DNA of 64,000 bases, taken from positions 1,589,788-1,653,787 of the forward strand of contig CAJNDS010002190.1 in assembly GCA_905221605.1 (NCBI GenBank), in the 5' to 3' direction. The notes under the pieces are model-generated. The model ran no database searches and had not been told where the DNA came from. It saw nothing but the letters and a program-made list of their open reading frames with translations. The position numbers and the translations under genes are program-made. This DNA is from Symbiodinium natans. Taxonomy: Eukaryota; Sar; Dinophyceae; Suessiales; Symbiodiniaceae. Of this stretch, positions 11,001 through 58,216 are shown one piece after another. The first letter of the stretch is position 1. Each line of letters starts with the position of its first letter.

Positions 11001-12735
11001 AATCCAAGGGTGTACGCTTTGAAGGCTTCAGTGTTCCAGACCTCTTGAGTCAGGGTTTACGGTGCAGGGTTTCCCTAAACCCTAAACCCCAAACCCTAAA
11101 CCCTAAACCCCAAACCCTAAACCCTCAACCCTGAACCCTAAACCCTAAACCCTAAACCCTAAACCTTAGGGTTTTGGGCTCTTCCTTGTTGAAGTTCCCG
11201 CGCGTGGGCCACTCCGAAGAGCGGAAGGGCCAAGAGAGCGGAGGGGTTTTGAAACCCGAAAAAATTGGGTTTAGGGTTTAGGGTTTAGGGTTTAGGGTTT
11301 AGGGTTTAGGGTTTGGGGTTTAGGGTTTGGGGTTTAGGGGTTTAAGCCCTACGAACCAGAGAAACCCTGCGAAGACTTTAGGGTTCAGGCTTTAGAGCTC
11401 TACTCCCACCTCAAATAGAAGAAGCTATCATTCAGCCAGGAAGCAAGCTCGGAAACAAGCATCGGCCACATTACGTGCGTCTTCGTGTTGCTTTGGATTA
11501 AGGTGTCATGGAATTCAGAAGTAAGCTGGTACCTGCCTTCAAGAAAGGCACTGGTTTAGTGTGTGTGTGGGTGTTGAACCCTAGAGCCTGGCACCTTTGA
11601 ACCTTCCCGCGGATTAGGCCCCAAAACCCTCGCCATACTGCAACGCCAACACCGTGAAGCGCCCGAAGCCCTAGACACCGAAACTTCACAGCACACTCGA
11701 ACCCATGGAGGCAAAAACAACCCCTCAATCCCCCCCCCCCCCCCCCCCCCCCCCAACTTCCCCGCCTCCCTCAGCAAGATGCTCTGAACGCTGCATCCTC
11801 CTAAGCCTTAGAAAGCCCTAAGCGCCCGAACCCTAAGGCCCAAACCCCTAACATCCCAAGAGCCCAAGGTGGATCCACAGTGACAACTTTTGACGTCCTC
11901 TTTCTTGTGTCGGGGGGGGGGGGGGGGGGGGGAAGGTTCCTGAAAAGGCCCATGACGCAGACAGGGCTACCCGGGCGGGCCGGGGGGGAGGTTGCTGATA
12001 AGGCCCATGACGCAAACATGGCTACGCTTCCATTTAGGGTTCAGGGTTTTGCTAAGGCAAACCTTACGCCCTAAACGCTCAGGGGTTTAGGGAAGGCGTG
12101 TAAACGAATAGAACCCTAGCTTGGAAGCCCTTTTTGACTCAGGAAGTCCACCTAGTATCCCCTACAAAGCCTACAAACCCTGTTGTAATCCCCATAACCC
12201 AACAAACCCTAAACCCTAAACCCTAAACCCTAAGCCCTAAACCCTAAACCCTAAACCCTAAACTTACGAACCCTACTTACTAAGTCGAAAGTGCTTCCAA
12301 GTAAAGGCCCTCGAGCCTCTCAAAACCGTAAACCCTACATGGACCCCCCCCCCCAAACCCTGAACCCTAAACCCTACACCGTAAACTCCCTAAACCCTAA
12401 ACCCTAAACCCCAAACTCCCTAAACCCTAAACTCCCTAAACTCTAAACTCTAAACTCCCTCAACCCTCAACCCTCAACCCTAAACTCCCTAAACCCTAAA
12501 CCTAAACCCTAAACCCTACTTCCCGCGCGCAGCTTAGCCCTCTCGAGCAGCTCTGTGCCAGGAGCCTCGGATGCGCCATGGTGCCCTTATTCCCTTATTT
12601 TATAGGGTTTAGGGTTTAGGGTTTAGGGTTTAGGGGTTTATAGGGGTTATAATTTCCCTCTACGAAACCCTGCCTCTCTCTGCCCGCCCTCAACCGCGTG
12701 CCCAAAAGGGCCTTGCGTCCAATACCGGGCCCCCC

Positions 12736-49105
<36,370 letters not shown>

Positions 49106-49118
49106 GCGACTTGGTCCG

Positions 49119-49231
49119 GTTTAGGGTTTAGGGTTTAGGGTTTAGGGTTTAGGGTTTAGGGTTTAGGGTTTAGGGTTTAGGGTTTAGGGTTTAGGGTTTA
49201 GGGTTTAGGGTTTAGGGTTTAGGGTTTAGGG
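49119..49231. repeat. TTTAGGG array
   Basis: About 16 clean units directly after exon 32. Confidence 0.96.
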
Positions 49232-49369
49232 CGTGCCAAACGGGAGCGCGCTTTGGGAGCGCGCGGTAGTATGCAGACCTACCCACCCCAAGACCGCCCA
49301 CTTACAACTCTCAAGGAGTTAAGACCTTTTATTTTTTTTACAAAGCATCACATGAGTCAGCACTCACGC

Positions 49370-50190
49370 CCTTTTTGGGGATTTCCACAAGGTGCGTGCG
49401 GAAACGAGGCAGGGTCCGTGAAGACAGCTTGGGTTGGCGCGAAGGGGCTATGAAGGGATGGGCTAGGAACAGACAAAGGCAGCGAGGCTTGGTTGGCGCG
49501 AAGGGGCTCCAGCCAGGAAGAACACACAGTGAACTGCTTGGGTCGGGCAGAGGGCCACGGAAACAGGGCTGGTGTGGCGGATAGCTCGGCTTGGCGCGAA
49601 GGGGGTAAGGTGGGGTGCCGGGTCAGGGTCAGGACCAGGCACAAATTTGCAACGGAAGCGAGGCAGGACAGATTGGGTTGGTGCGAAGGGGCGAAAGAGC
49701 GCCCCGAAACAGGACACAAGCTGGTGTGCGGACAGCTTGGCTTGGCGCAAGGGGGTAATATGACTCGAACAGGCCAGAGGACAGGGCAGAGCCAGGGCCA
49801 GGGCGCAAAACTAGTCAGGGCCAGGGCCAGGGCCAGGGCCAGGGCCAGGGCCAGGGCCAGGGCCAGGGCCAGGGCCAGAGCCAAGGTTTGGCCCCTAGCT
49901 TGACGTGAAGGGGGTAAGGTGGGGTGCCGGGCCAGGGCAGGTCACAAGCGACGGAAACAAGGCAGGGTCCGTGAAAACCCAAGGGACGGGCCAGGAACAG
50001 AGAAAGGCGAAGGGGCTCCAGCCAGGAAGAACACACAGTGAACAGCTTGGGTTGGGCAGAGCGCCACGGAAACAGGGCTGGTGTGGCGGATAGCTTGGCT
50101 TGGCGTGAAGGGGGTGCTCAAGCCAGAGAGGGAGAGCGCCGAAACAAGACATTGGCGCAAGGGGGTAAGATGACTGGAACAGGCCAGAGG
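49370..50190. repeat. About 510-bp tandem duplication
   Basis: AAGGGGCTCCAGCCAGGAAG... through GGTGTGGCGGATAGC occurs at 49500-49585 and 50010-50095. The preceding AGGCAGGGTCCGTGAA and GGAACAGA.AAAGGC blocks are duplicated too. Confidence 0.8.
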
Positions 50191-50500
50191 CCAGGGCCAG
50201 GACCAGAGCAGGGCCAGGGCCAGGGCCAGGGCCAGGGCCAGGGCCAGGGCCAGGGCCAGGGCCAGGGCCAGGGCCAGGGCCAGGGCAGAGAGCCAGGGCC
50301 AGGGCAGGGTTAGGGCCAGGGCCATGGCCAGGGCTCAGGCCAGGGCCAGGGCCAGGGCGGCCAGGGCCAGGGCAGGGCCGGGCCAGGGCCAGGGCCAGGG
50401 CCAGGGCCAGGGCCAGGGCCAGGGCCAGGGCCAGGGCCAGGGCCAGGGCCAGGGCCAGGGCCAGGGCCAGGGCCAGGGCCAGGGCCAGGGCCAGGGCAGG
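49815..50500. repeat. (GGGCCA)n hexanucleotide arrays
   Basis: 49816-49884 and 50212-50500, about 11 and 45 units with a few indels. Pure (AG)GGCC repeats give GQGQ, ALAL and PWPW frames that are artefacts. Confidence 0.95.
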
Positions 50501-50823
50501 CCATTGGGCCAGAGCCCTGCCTGCCCCAACAAAACGGCCCCTGGTCCCCTCAGCTAAGGGGACGGGGGTTGGGGACCCAGGGGTCTCCAGGGGCCTTCCC
50601 AGGGGGCCTCCCAATGGAGCCAAGAATGTGCGCGGACAGCTTGGGGTTGAGGGTAATATAATATAACACAGTGACTACTGCTGTCTCGGCCTGTGCCTGC
50701 CTGGAGGGTAAGCCTGCCTGGAGGCCAGCTCGGTCGCCCGCCTGGGGCTCCCTCGCAGGGTCTCACTGAGCGCTCGACCAGCGCCCGCCTACCCCAAAAG
50801 ACAAGAGAGTGGGGTGGCGGGCG

Positions 50824-50925
50824 GGTTTAGGGTTTAGGGTTTAGGGTTTAGGGTTTAGGGTTTAGGGTTTAGGGTTTAGGGTTTAGGGTTTAGGGTTTAG
50901 GGTTTAGGGTTTAGGGTTTAGGGTT
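50824..50925. repeat. Last TTTAGGG array of the window
   Basis: About 14 clean units. No further telomere-type array occurs between here and 64000. Confidence 0.96.
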
Positions 50926-51592
50926 TTCGCTGCGAGTGCGCTTCGACCCCCTCCATGAAGTGGTTGGGGGTCGGCGCATGAGCTGCAATGCCCGCCCGCC
51001 CACCCAAAATACAAACCTTGGACGGGTTTAGGGTTGTCTACCCCCCTACCCCCCTATCAAGGGGGGATATATGGTTTGGTGAAGCAGGGGTAAATGATCA
51101 CCTTCGACAAACTGTGGAGAAAACTCACCCTCTTCAATTTGCAGAATGCTTGGCAGATCTTCAACTCAAGACGCGGTAACTGTCAACAGCAATTGAACGA
51201 AGGCAAGTGCATTGTTTTGGTCGAGTAACATAAACATGAATGCATGAGCGCCGCTTCTTTGAGAGCCAAGATTCTGCGCGCAAGACAAATGCAAGTCATC
51301 TGGCATGCCAGGGGGAGTGAGGGGCAACTCCTGAAGCACTGTACCAAGCTACTTCCGTACTGCGCGTGCAACAAATCACCAGGCCTGTGCAACGAGAGTG
51401 CCATATGCAAAAAGCTGACGACCTTGATTTTCCGCTTCCAAAGCTGTCCTGCGGCAGGTTGAAGACACACCGTGCTTTGCGCTGCCTAGCGCCGCGCGGC
51501 ACCGGTTTCTGAAGGTGAGACATGTCAATTAACTCGCTGTGGGCCACCTGTACGTGTGTGGCCCAATGATGTGAAACGACTTGAAAAGGACG
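50926..51592. other. Junction between telomere-repeat region and Helitron
   Basis: No gene recognised. A short open stretch at 50930-50985 (FRCECASTPSMKWLGVG) could be a further exon of the large gene but lacks clear family fit. The hairpin at 51540-51565 lies at the Helitron side. Confidence 0.5.
51540..51565 (-). terminator. Hairpin 28 bases after the helicase stop
   Basis: Perfect 8-bp stem (TGGGCCAC / GTGGCCCA) with a 10-base loop. On the minus strand it follows the helicase stop codon. Helitron 3' ends carry a short GC-rich hairpin before CTRR, but no CTRR follows within about 12 bases, so its role is unsettled. Confidence 0.35.
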
Positions 51593-52861
51593 TCACTTGG
51601 CTGGAGTGAAGTGATCCTCCGTCAAGATGCCCGCCAACAAGAAGTCCTTGTAGTAGCCGACCCTACTGATGGCAGTGTAGGCCGCGGCAGGCACCTTCGG
51701 GGCATCCAGGTAGACCACGACGTGAGGCAGCTCGGCGCCCTGGAACTTCAGGATGGTGGACGCGTAGCCCGGCCGGACGGGATAGTAGACCAAGCCACCC
51801 CTTTCCGGGTCAGTCCATGGCCAGACGCTGACCACGAACCCGGTGGCAGTGCGCACCAGGAGGCCGCCCGTGTTGTCGTCGTACTTCAGCACCGTCGCCT
51901 CCATTCCATTGACGAAGTCGATATCCTTCCGCACGTTGCGGGTCAAGTATACCCGCATGCCCTTGTAGACAGGCATAGTGGAGGGCTGCAGCTCTGCAGG
52001 TGGCTTCAGCTTGCCTTGCACATAGTTCTCAGGATTGGAGTCCACGTCAGCTGGCAAAGTCGCAATCGGAGGGTACTTCGGGAACAGGGCCTTCAAGGCA
52101 GTTCCATTGACCACAGCAGCGCCCCGCCTGGTGCAAGTCAGGATCGTCGTGTTGGGCTTGGATTTGAGGAGCTTCTGGAGTCCCTTCACCGTCGGACGGC
52201 CCGGCGGCCGCCACGCCATCTTCTTGCGGAGCTGCCGGAGCAGCTTGGCATTTGGTTTGCCGGTCCTGAGGGTTGCCAGCAGCTTGGCGTGCACCTTGTC
52301 CTTGCAGCGGTACATTTTGTGGAGGGCCACGCGGTAGCACATGGTGTTCCAAAGGCGCGAATGCCATTTGCGCTTCTCCCCCATACCGGGCATCTGGTAC
52401 CGATCGCCCAGCAGCGCGAGGGCCGGCTTGCGCTCTGCAGCTGCCCACAAGCGCAAGATCCTGTCGAAGTTGACCATGTCCAGTTGCGAAAGCTCGTCTA
52501 CGACAATGAGGGAGTACATGCTCAGCAAGGACGCCTCGCCATGCTCTGCAGATTCATGTAGGCCGAATGCGGCATGGCAGGTGTCGATGTCAATCTTGTG
52601 GCCGTAGCGCGCCTTCATGCGACTGGCCAACTGGGCGGTCGGCAAAGCCATCAAGACCTTGCCGCCCTTGGTCAAGGCACGGTCGATGCAAGAGAAGACC
52701 ACCGTGGTCTTGCCGGTCCCGGGTGGTCCCAGGCACACGTTGGCCTTGCTGTCCCTCGCCTCTTGTCGCAGACGGTCCGCCTCGCCCTCGTCCTCGGCAT
52801 CCTCGATGGCCAGCGCTCTGTCCACTGCGGTGTCCACGAGCTCCTTGAAGCCTCGGAAAGC
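51593..52861 (-). CDS. Helitron helicase exon (PIF1-like, superfamily 1)
   Basis: Starts AFRGFKELVDTAVDRALA after acceptor TTCGCAG. Counting from the GTG at 52837: Walker A GPPGTGKTT at 37-45, motif II VVDELSQLD with DE at 114-115, motif III GDRYQ at 144-148, and the PIF1 signature KFQGAELPHVVVYLD ... YTAISRV at about 364-393. Stop codon at 51593. PIF1-type helicases unwind donor DNA during Helitron transposition. Confidence 0.88.
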   Translation of the reverse strand, partial: AFRGFKELVDTAVDRALAIEDAEDEGEADRLRQEARDSKANVCLGPPGTGKTTVVFSCIDRALTKGGKVLMALPTAQLASRMKARYGHKIDIDTCHAAFGLHESAEHGEASLLSMYSLIVVDELSQLDMVNFDRILRLWAAAERKPALALLGDRYQMPGMGEKRKWHSRLWNTMCYRVALHKMYRCKDKVHAKLLATLRTGKPNAKLLRQLRKKMAWRPPGRPTVKGLQKLLKSKPNTTILTCTRRGAAVVNGTALKALFPKYPPIATLPADVDSNPENYVQGKLKPPAELQPSTMPVYKGMRVYLTRNVRKDIDFVNGMEATVLKYDDNTGGLLVRTATGFVVSVWPWTDPERGGLVYYPVRPGYASTILKFQGAELPHVVVYLDAPKVPAAAYTAISRVGYYKDFLLAGILTEDHFTPAK

Positions 52862-55800
52862 CTGCGAAGAATTCTATAAGTGCACGCGTGCGCGAACGTT
52901 AAATTCCTAAACTACACAAGACATCTCCGCCAGATGGTTGATGTAGACGAGGCACGGAGTTGCTGTCTGTTGAACTTGCTGGCATCCACGGGGCCTGCTT
53001 TCTTCTTGGGGGCCTGCGTCTTGCCGCGGCACTGCTCCTGGTTTTGCCGGTCCTTTCGGGCGTCCAGGGAGCCATCAAGGTATTCCTGAAGCAAGCCGCG
53101 GTGCGCACGGATCATGGCAAGGATGGTGTCCACGTGATCCTTGGTGTGCGCCTCCATCTTCAGCTCGGCGCGGATCTTCTCGTCGTCCTGCCACATGGCT
53201 TGCGCCACCGAGTGCTCGCAGAGGATTGCCATGGCGAAGTATTTGTGTGCTTCCGGGAGCCGTCGGGCGACGTGCTCCGGCAGGCAGAAGTCCGTGGCTT
53301 CCTCGAAGGGAACATGCAGCATGAGCCACTGGCCAAAGTAGCGGTCGTTGAACTTGGAAACCGTTTCGGCGGCCACGACTTTCTCGCCTTGCATCACGTA
53401 GTTCGCAGCAAAGTCCTCCAGGGTGGCCTCGCTGCCAGATTGCGCGTGCTTCTTCTTGAGCCAGTGGCAGATCTTCCCCTCGGCCGTGGTTTTGCGCAAG
53501 TAGTCGAGGAGGCTGATGCGGCCACGAGCCCAGTCTGCCTGCTCGTACAGCTCCACCTCGCGCAACTTGGGCTCCTGGTCAGGGTAGGGCGCCACCAAGT
53601 CGCGCTTGCCGCCGCTCTGGGTGGAGAGGTGCCACTGGCGGAACTTGGCACCGAAGAGCTGCAGCACCATCTCGGGCTCCAGTGGCCGGTAGCGCATGAG
53701 GACGGTGGCGGCGATGCTCATGGCTTCGGCGTCATCGTTGAGCCACTCCTCGCTGGCCGCGTCCGAGAACTTGCTGACGTACTTGGTGACGTAGGCGCGG
53801 AGCAGGCCGTCGTCGTCGCACATCTGGAAGTCTTGGTGGCAGCGGAGCACCTCCATGAGATCAACGAGGTAGGGGCGCAGGCCTTCGGCGTGGTCGTCCT
53901 CCGTGTGCTGCAAGCGCCAGACCCCTGTCTCACGGTCAAAGCAGGTTGGTGCCTCGTGGATAGGCCAGCCACTCTTCTTGTCCTGGTCGTACTGGCTGCC
54001 TTCGACGTAGCCACGGAGGTCCGAGTCTTCGGGCAGAGTGGCGGACACAGTCTCGGCCAAATCCAGCTGCTCGACGTCTTCAGGCTTCACAAAGATGACG
54101 ACGTGCACGTGGACACGGCCCGAGCCGTGGTAGTCCTGCGTGGCTGCCTTGCGGGTCCCATCTTGATATTCCAAGCGCAGGAAGAAGTGCAGGCGGCGGG
54201 CCTGGCCCTGCTCGTCAAGACAATGGAAGATGTTGCTCTTCCAAGCCTTCTGCCGCCCCCGTCCCCCGGTGCGCCCCAACAGCAAGCCTTTCACGGTTTG
54301 GACCATGACGTGCACAATGTGCAGCGTCTCCGCCACCGGCAGGAAGAGGCGCTCCTTGAGCAGCTTCTGCATCTCGTCGCGGACCCACTCGTGGTAGGGG
54401 AAGCTCCACTCGTAGGGGGCTATGGTGAAGAAGATGCGAGGGTAGCCCACCTGCCGCACCATGTCCAGCAAGGCATAGTGCACGCCACGCCAATAGTGGG
54501 GGCTGAAGGCCTCGCCTTTGAGCATGAGACGCATGGGCGTCGGCAGCTGCAGGTTCTTCTTGGAACCGATGCTGCTCCAGAGGTTGAGGTCATAAACGAA
54601 CTGGAGAAGCTCGAAATCCCCCGCGTAGCCCAGGAGACGACCCAGCGCCAAAGCAGCAAAGAGACGTTTCATGCTGTGGCGTGTGGCGTCATTTGCTTCT
54701 GCGTCCTCCTCATCTGCCACCTGGCTCTCCTCTTCGCTGTCGTCGTTGCCCTCAACCTCCTCATCGCTTTCTGCAGCAGGAAAGGCTGCACGCTCAGCGG
54801 CCCGACCGGCATTCAGCACGTCCTCCAAGGTGGCTGCCCGCTCCTGCCGAATCACCCGCCTGGGATCCGTGGCACGCTCGTGAGTGAAGGTGCGCTTCAC
54901 ATCCCAGAACAAACCAGGCCAGAGGGCGCACTCCACGCCGAGACGTTCAATGAATTGCAGCCGGCGACGGCGAGTGAGCTCGTCGGCGCCGGGGTGTTCT
55001 TCCAGAAACTCCGCATGCTCGGCCACAAAGGTCGCATAGGGTGTGTCGTCCGAGGCCATCAAGAAGTCGTAGGCTGCGCGGGCCTTCGTCCGCATGTTCA
55101 CGTCCTGGCCATGTCAGGGAGCAAATGCGTTGTGGAAAACATCGAATTGTGAGTAGTACTTTAGGAAACCTGTGTACTCTACGCCTAGCCTGCAAGTGCT
55201 TGATGCGCCTCTTCACTGTAGTCGTTTGCCAGCGGAAGCGGATCATGGTCGTCTTCTGGCGGTAGCCGGATTTGTGCTCTGCGCGCACGACCGGGCCCAC
55301 GTCGATCTCCAAAGGCGACAATGCTTGCGCAGCCTCTGCAGACAGCTCCCGCAGAACCTCTGGCACATCAGCCAGCGTCACCACCGGCTGCACGCGCGCA
55401 GCTTTGCATCTGGAGCACTTGCCTGAAGGATTGGTGGGTGGCTGGGGCTTGTTGAGCGTGCTCTCTGTGAGGTCGCGAGGCGCGAGGAGGCCGCAATTCT
55501 CGCACATGCTCCAGGAGTCGAAAAGGCACCAACGCTCGAAGTCCTCGACCAGCCGGCGGCGCTTCGCCGGGGGCAACCCAGTGGTATTCTCGACGGCCTC
55601 GCCAGCCGGCGTTCGCTTTGAGGGCTGGCCCATGCGGCGCCGTGCCCGAGCCCTGTCTGCCAGAACCTGCTCTCGATATTTCTTCTTTGTCGCAGCCGAC
55701 GCTGGGGCTGCAGCTGTCTGCCGCGATGCCAGGGCACCTCTCCACAAGATGGGGAGCTCCTGCCTGTCCAGCAGGCGCCGGCTTCCCCGCCCAGCCGCGC

Positions 55801-56430
55801 GCTTGGGCGCCGGACCCTGCAGCTGCGCTTCAAAATATTCTACCGTGTCGGGCGGCAGGCGTTCGTCCAAAGCACGGGCACGGGCAGCCACTGATAAGCG
55901 CCGGAGCTTGCCCAGAACCTGCAAGAGCGTATGTTTCTGCACTCATGTTCTGCGCACTTCTGTACGTCATGCAGAAAAAGAGCACAGAGACTTGGTTGAG
56001 TGGCCTCTCGCTTGCCAGCTTCCTCCGCGCACAGTGGCCATAGATCTTCAGGTCGACAGAACAGGCAGCGTGTGCTTCGGCCCGTCACCTGAGCTGGGCC
56101 TCCACGTGCTGCAAGAGCAAAGGCGCAGCGCTCGCCGCTCATGCCCACGCACACCTTGGGCTTGGCCAGTTCTGCTTGGAAGTAGCCACGGAAGTCCTCC
56201 GGCACCCGCTCCAAGGCCAGGCGTTGGTACTCGGGGGTCAAAGCCAACAGCAGGCGCTTTATTTGTCCACGCGATTGTGGCTGGACACAGGCGGTGGCCA
56301 AACGATCTGGATCACAGAAGACCTCAGGCAGCAACGCAGCTCGATCAAAAATGCCTGCGCAATGGGCCATGGCTCTTTTGCAACTTCTGGCTTGCTGCAG
56401 ACAGTTCAACAGCAGCTCATCTGCCGTCAA
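51593..56430 (-). CDS. Helitron Rep-helicase gene (four recognised exons)
   Basis: Exons on the minus strand: about 56430-56005, 55918-55190, 55104-52954 and 52861-51593. They are joined by introns of 86, 85 and 92 bases that all use GC donors (GAG|GCCACT, CAG|GCTAGG, CGT|GCCTCG) and AG acceptors. The frame is continuous across all three junctions. Domain order is Cys-rich zinc-ribbon region, HUH Rep nuclease, PIF1-type helicase, the standard Helitron layout for rolling-circle transposition. No frameshift or stop was seen in the recognised exons, so the element may be young or still coding. The 5' end is unresolved; further upstream exons are possible. Confidence 0.82.
52954..55104 (-). CDS. 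Helitron Rep exon (HUH nuclease)
   Basis: Counting from the GTG at 55101: a Rep motif-1-like IFFTIAPYEWSFPYHEW near 223-239, the HUH motif RVHVHVVIFV with its two His at 331 and 333, and the catalytic Tyr region AYVTKYVSKF at 436-445 with two Tyr four residues apart. MRYRPLEPEM follows, typical of Helitron Rep. An acidic stretch (111-136) separates the N-terminal part. The nuclease nicks DNA and forms 5'-phosphotyrosine links. Confidence 0.9.
55190..55918 (-). CDS. Helitron N-terminal exon with zinc-ribbon
   Basis: Begins VLGKLRRLSVAARARALDE; contains KKKYREQVLADRARARRRM, then CENCGLL ... CSRCKAA (CxxC pair, zinc-binding-like) and YRQKTTMIRFRWQ, which precedes the Rep domain in dinoflagellate Helitrons as I recall them. 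Ends HLQ|GC donor at 55189. Confidence 0.8.
56005..56430 (-). CDS. Helitron upstream exon, 5' border uncertain
   Basis: Reads through RLATACVQPQSRGQIKRLLL, YQRLALERVPEDFRGYF, and GRSTRCLFCRPEDLWPLC to KRE|GC donor at 56004. A CLFC motif may be part of a second Cys cluster. The frame is open further upstream, so the true acceptor was not fixed. Confidence 0.6.
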
Positions 56431-56797
56431 GGCGCACATGCAAGAAATGCACCTCGCTGCGCTGCACGGCCCGGGCTTTGCGCCGAGAAGCAACAAGGAG
56501 AAGCCGCTGTGCCAGGACACACGGAGGGCATGGCTCGGACAAGTGGAAAACTCCTGAGATCGACGAAGTGCGAGCCAGGGCAGAGCGAGAACACAAATCA
56601 AACCTGTTCCTCCAATCAGCAGGCTAGCTTGGCTAGATTGAAGAATTATGAGGCTCCAACAGCAGCGCAGGGTCGCTTTTGTGCGTCTCAGCTGGAGCAC
56701 GTTGAGGTGTGTGAAGCTGTGCAGCGGGCTGCGCCTGTGATGGTTTTGCGCTGCCACGACTTTAGCCTGAACTTTGGACACTTGCACAGGTGCGCGC

Positions 56798-58216
56798 TCA
56801 ATCATCCCCCGGCTCATTCTCCACAGCCTCGATGACCACAGGCGCTTCTGGCGGTCCTCCCTCCTCGGGCAAGCCGGCGTCCGCCGCCAGCCGGGCCTGC
56901 TCATGAATGCTCTTCGCCTTGGCCACCATGTCCTGCATGGTCTCGAAGATATTGATCAGCTTGTCCTTCTTCGGCAGGCGTGTCATCTGCTTCAACGTCT
57001 GCAGAACCTTGGCCAGCCCATGCTCCGTCAGCACGGCCTCGGGCACGTTATCCAGGAGAGCGACCAGCACGTACAGTGGCAGCCTATTCTTTTTGTTGTC
57101 CTGGTTTGTAACCATGGTCTGCAACTCATCCGCAAACTTGGCCACCTCGGACTCTGCCCAGGACAGACGCGGGTCGAGCCCCGGAGTTTCTGCCTCCTCC
57201 TCCTCCTCCTCCTCCTCCTCCTCCTCCTGATCCTCCAAGGAAAGCTCAACGGTTGCCGGCCTCGCCGATGTCGCCCGCTTCTTCGGAGCTTCGGCTTTCT
57301 TCAGTTTCTTCTTCTTCTCCTTCTTCTTCTTCTTCTCATCACTTCCATGGGAGTGGGAAGAGGAGGAGCCGGATTTGTGGTCGCTTTCGCTGCCAGATTC
57401 CTTGGTTTCGGAGTTGTTCTCCGACTCAGACCCGGACTCCTCCTTGCCAGCTGCTTCCTCGCTGCTGTCGCCAAAGGCCCGTTTCTTGCGGGGAGCTTTC
57501 GCTTCCAGGCGAGCCGCGTTCGTCGCCGCGACAGCTTCCACGCAACTGTCCAGAGTCTTCTTCTGCATGAACTTCCGGATGGGTTTGTCCTGCTTGGACT
57601 CCTCCGGGATCTTCTTTGCCCACGCCTTCGGATTGGACGCGAGAGTGCAAAGCTCCAAACCAGCCATAGCGCCAGCGTACATGCGTGAGGCTGTGTCTGC
57701 CAGTCGAGCAAAGTCCTTCACCCGCTGCTGCAGAGCCTCCTTCTTCCCAAGCTTCTTGAGCACCTTCTCGGCATGCGGCTTCAAAGAAGATGCAGATGAG
57801 CACGCCTTGTTTGACAGGTTGACGGCCGCCAAAGCACTGCCCAAGGGCTCCAAGAGCTTCTTGACAGCTGGAATTCCAGTTTGCCCAAACTTCTTCTCAG
57901 ACGATGACGGAAGCACCGCCAAGGCAGCTGCGCAGGATTCCAACGAGGCAGAGGCCATGCTGACGCCCAGGCCTGGCCGAGCGATGCACTCCGAGGTCTC
58001 TGCTGTAAGCTGCTCGGTCAGCGTGGAGGTGGTGAAGTATTCCGTCGGCGCTTGCTTGTCCGTCAGGAGCACGCAGCCATCCTCATCGGGCCAGCTGCGG
58101 AGAAACGCTTTCAGGGGCAGCTTGTAAAACGGTACACCTGGAGGGTATTTGCCCTTCGCCTTGCTATCCTTGGCGACGTGCTTGCCTGTCGATTTCCGTG
58201 GGACCCACTTGCCCAT
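56798..58216 (-). CDS. Lys/Glu/Ser-rich protein, 472 aa, C-terminal helical bundle (LEDGF/TFIIS-N-like)
   Basis: Starts MGKWVPRKSTGKHVAKDSK and ends VIEAVENEPGDD before TGA. Residues about 1-240 have no recognised fold. About 245-345 is a charged tract: Ser/Glu-rich, then KKKKKEKKKKLKK (possible nuclear signal), then a run of 11 Glu. The last 100 residues are predicted helical (L..LLDNVP...LAKVLQTLKQMTRL). The spacing recalls the TFIIS N-terminal/LEDGF integrase-binding bundle, which tethers proteins to chromatin; this is an inference. It sits upstream of the Rep-helicase gene on the same strand and may be a second Helitron gene, or a 5' part of the same one. Confidence 0.6.
   Translation of the reverse strand: MGKWVPRKSTGKHVAKDSKAKGKYPPGVPFYKLPLKAFLRSWPDEDGCVLLTDKQAPTEYFTTSTLTEQLTAETSECIARPGLGVSMASASLESCAAALAVLPSSSEKKFGQTGIPAVKKLLEPLGSALAAVNLSNKACSSASSLKPHAEKVLKKLGKKEALQQRVKDFARLADTASRMYAGAMAGLELCTLASNPKAWAKKIPEESKQDKPIRKFMQKKTLDSCVEAVAATNAARLEAKAPRKKRAFGDSSEEAAGKEESGSESENNSETKESGSESDHKSGSSSSHSHGSDEKKKKKEKKKKLKKAEAPKKRATSARPATVELSLEDQEEEEEEEEEEEAETPGLDPRLSWAESEVAKFADELQTMVTNQDNKKNRLPLYVLVALLDNVPEAVLTEHGLAKVLQTLKQMTRLPKKDKLINIFETMQDMVAKAKSIHEQARLAADAGLPEEGGPPEAPVVIEAVENEPGDD

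Larger units (their letters stand above)
5285..12735. other. Region without a confidently assigned gene
   Basis: Telomere-type arrays, poly-C/poly-G runs (7138-7200, 9917-9928, 11730-11753, 11911-11932), CCCTGAA/CCCCTAAA-type degenerate repeats at 7900-8160 and 9790-10300, foldback D and element B. Only weak exon candidates (10550, 10908) were seen. Confidence 0.6.

Noticed and set aside
52960-55152. 730-codon plus-strand open frame opposite the Rep exon
   Set aside because: Antisense shadow of the GC-rich Rep exon, whose minus-strand reading carries the HUH and Tyr motifs.
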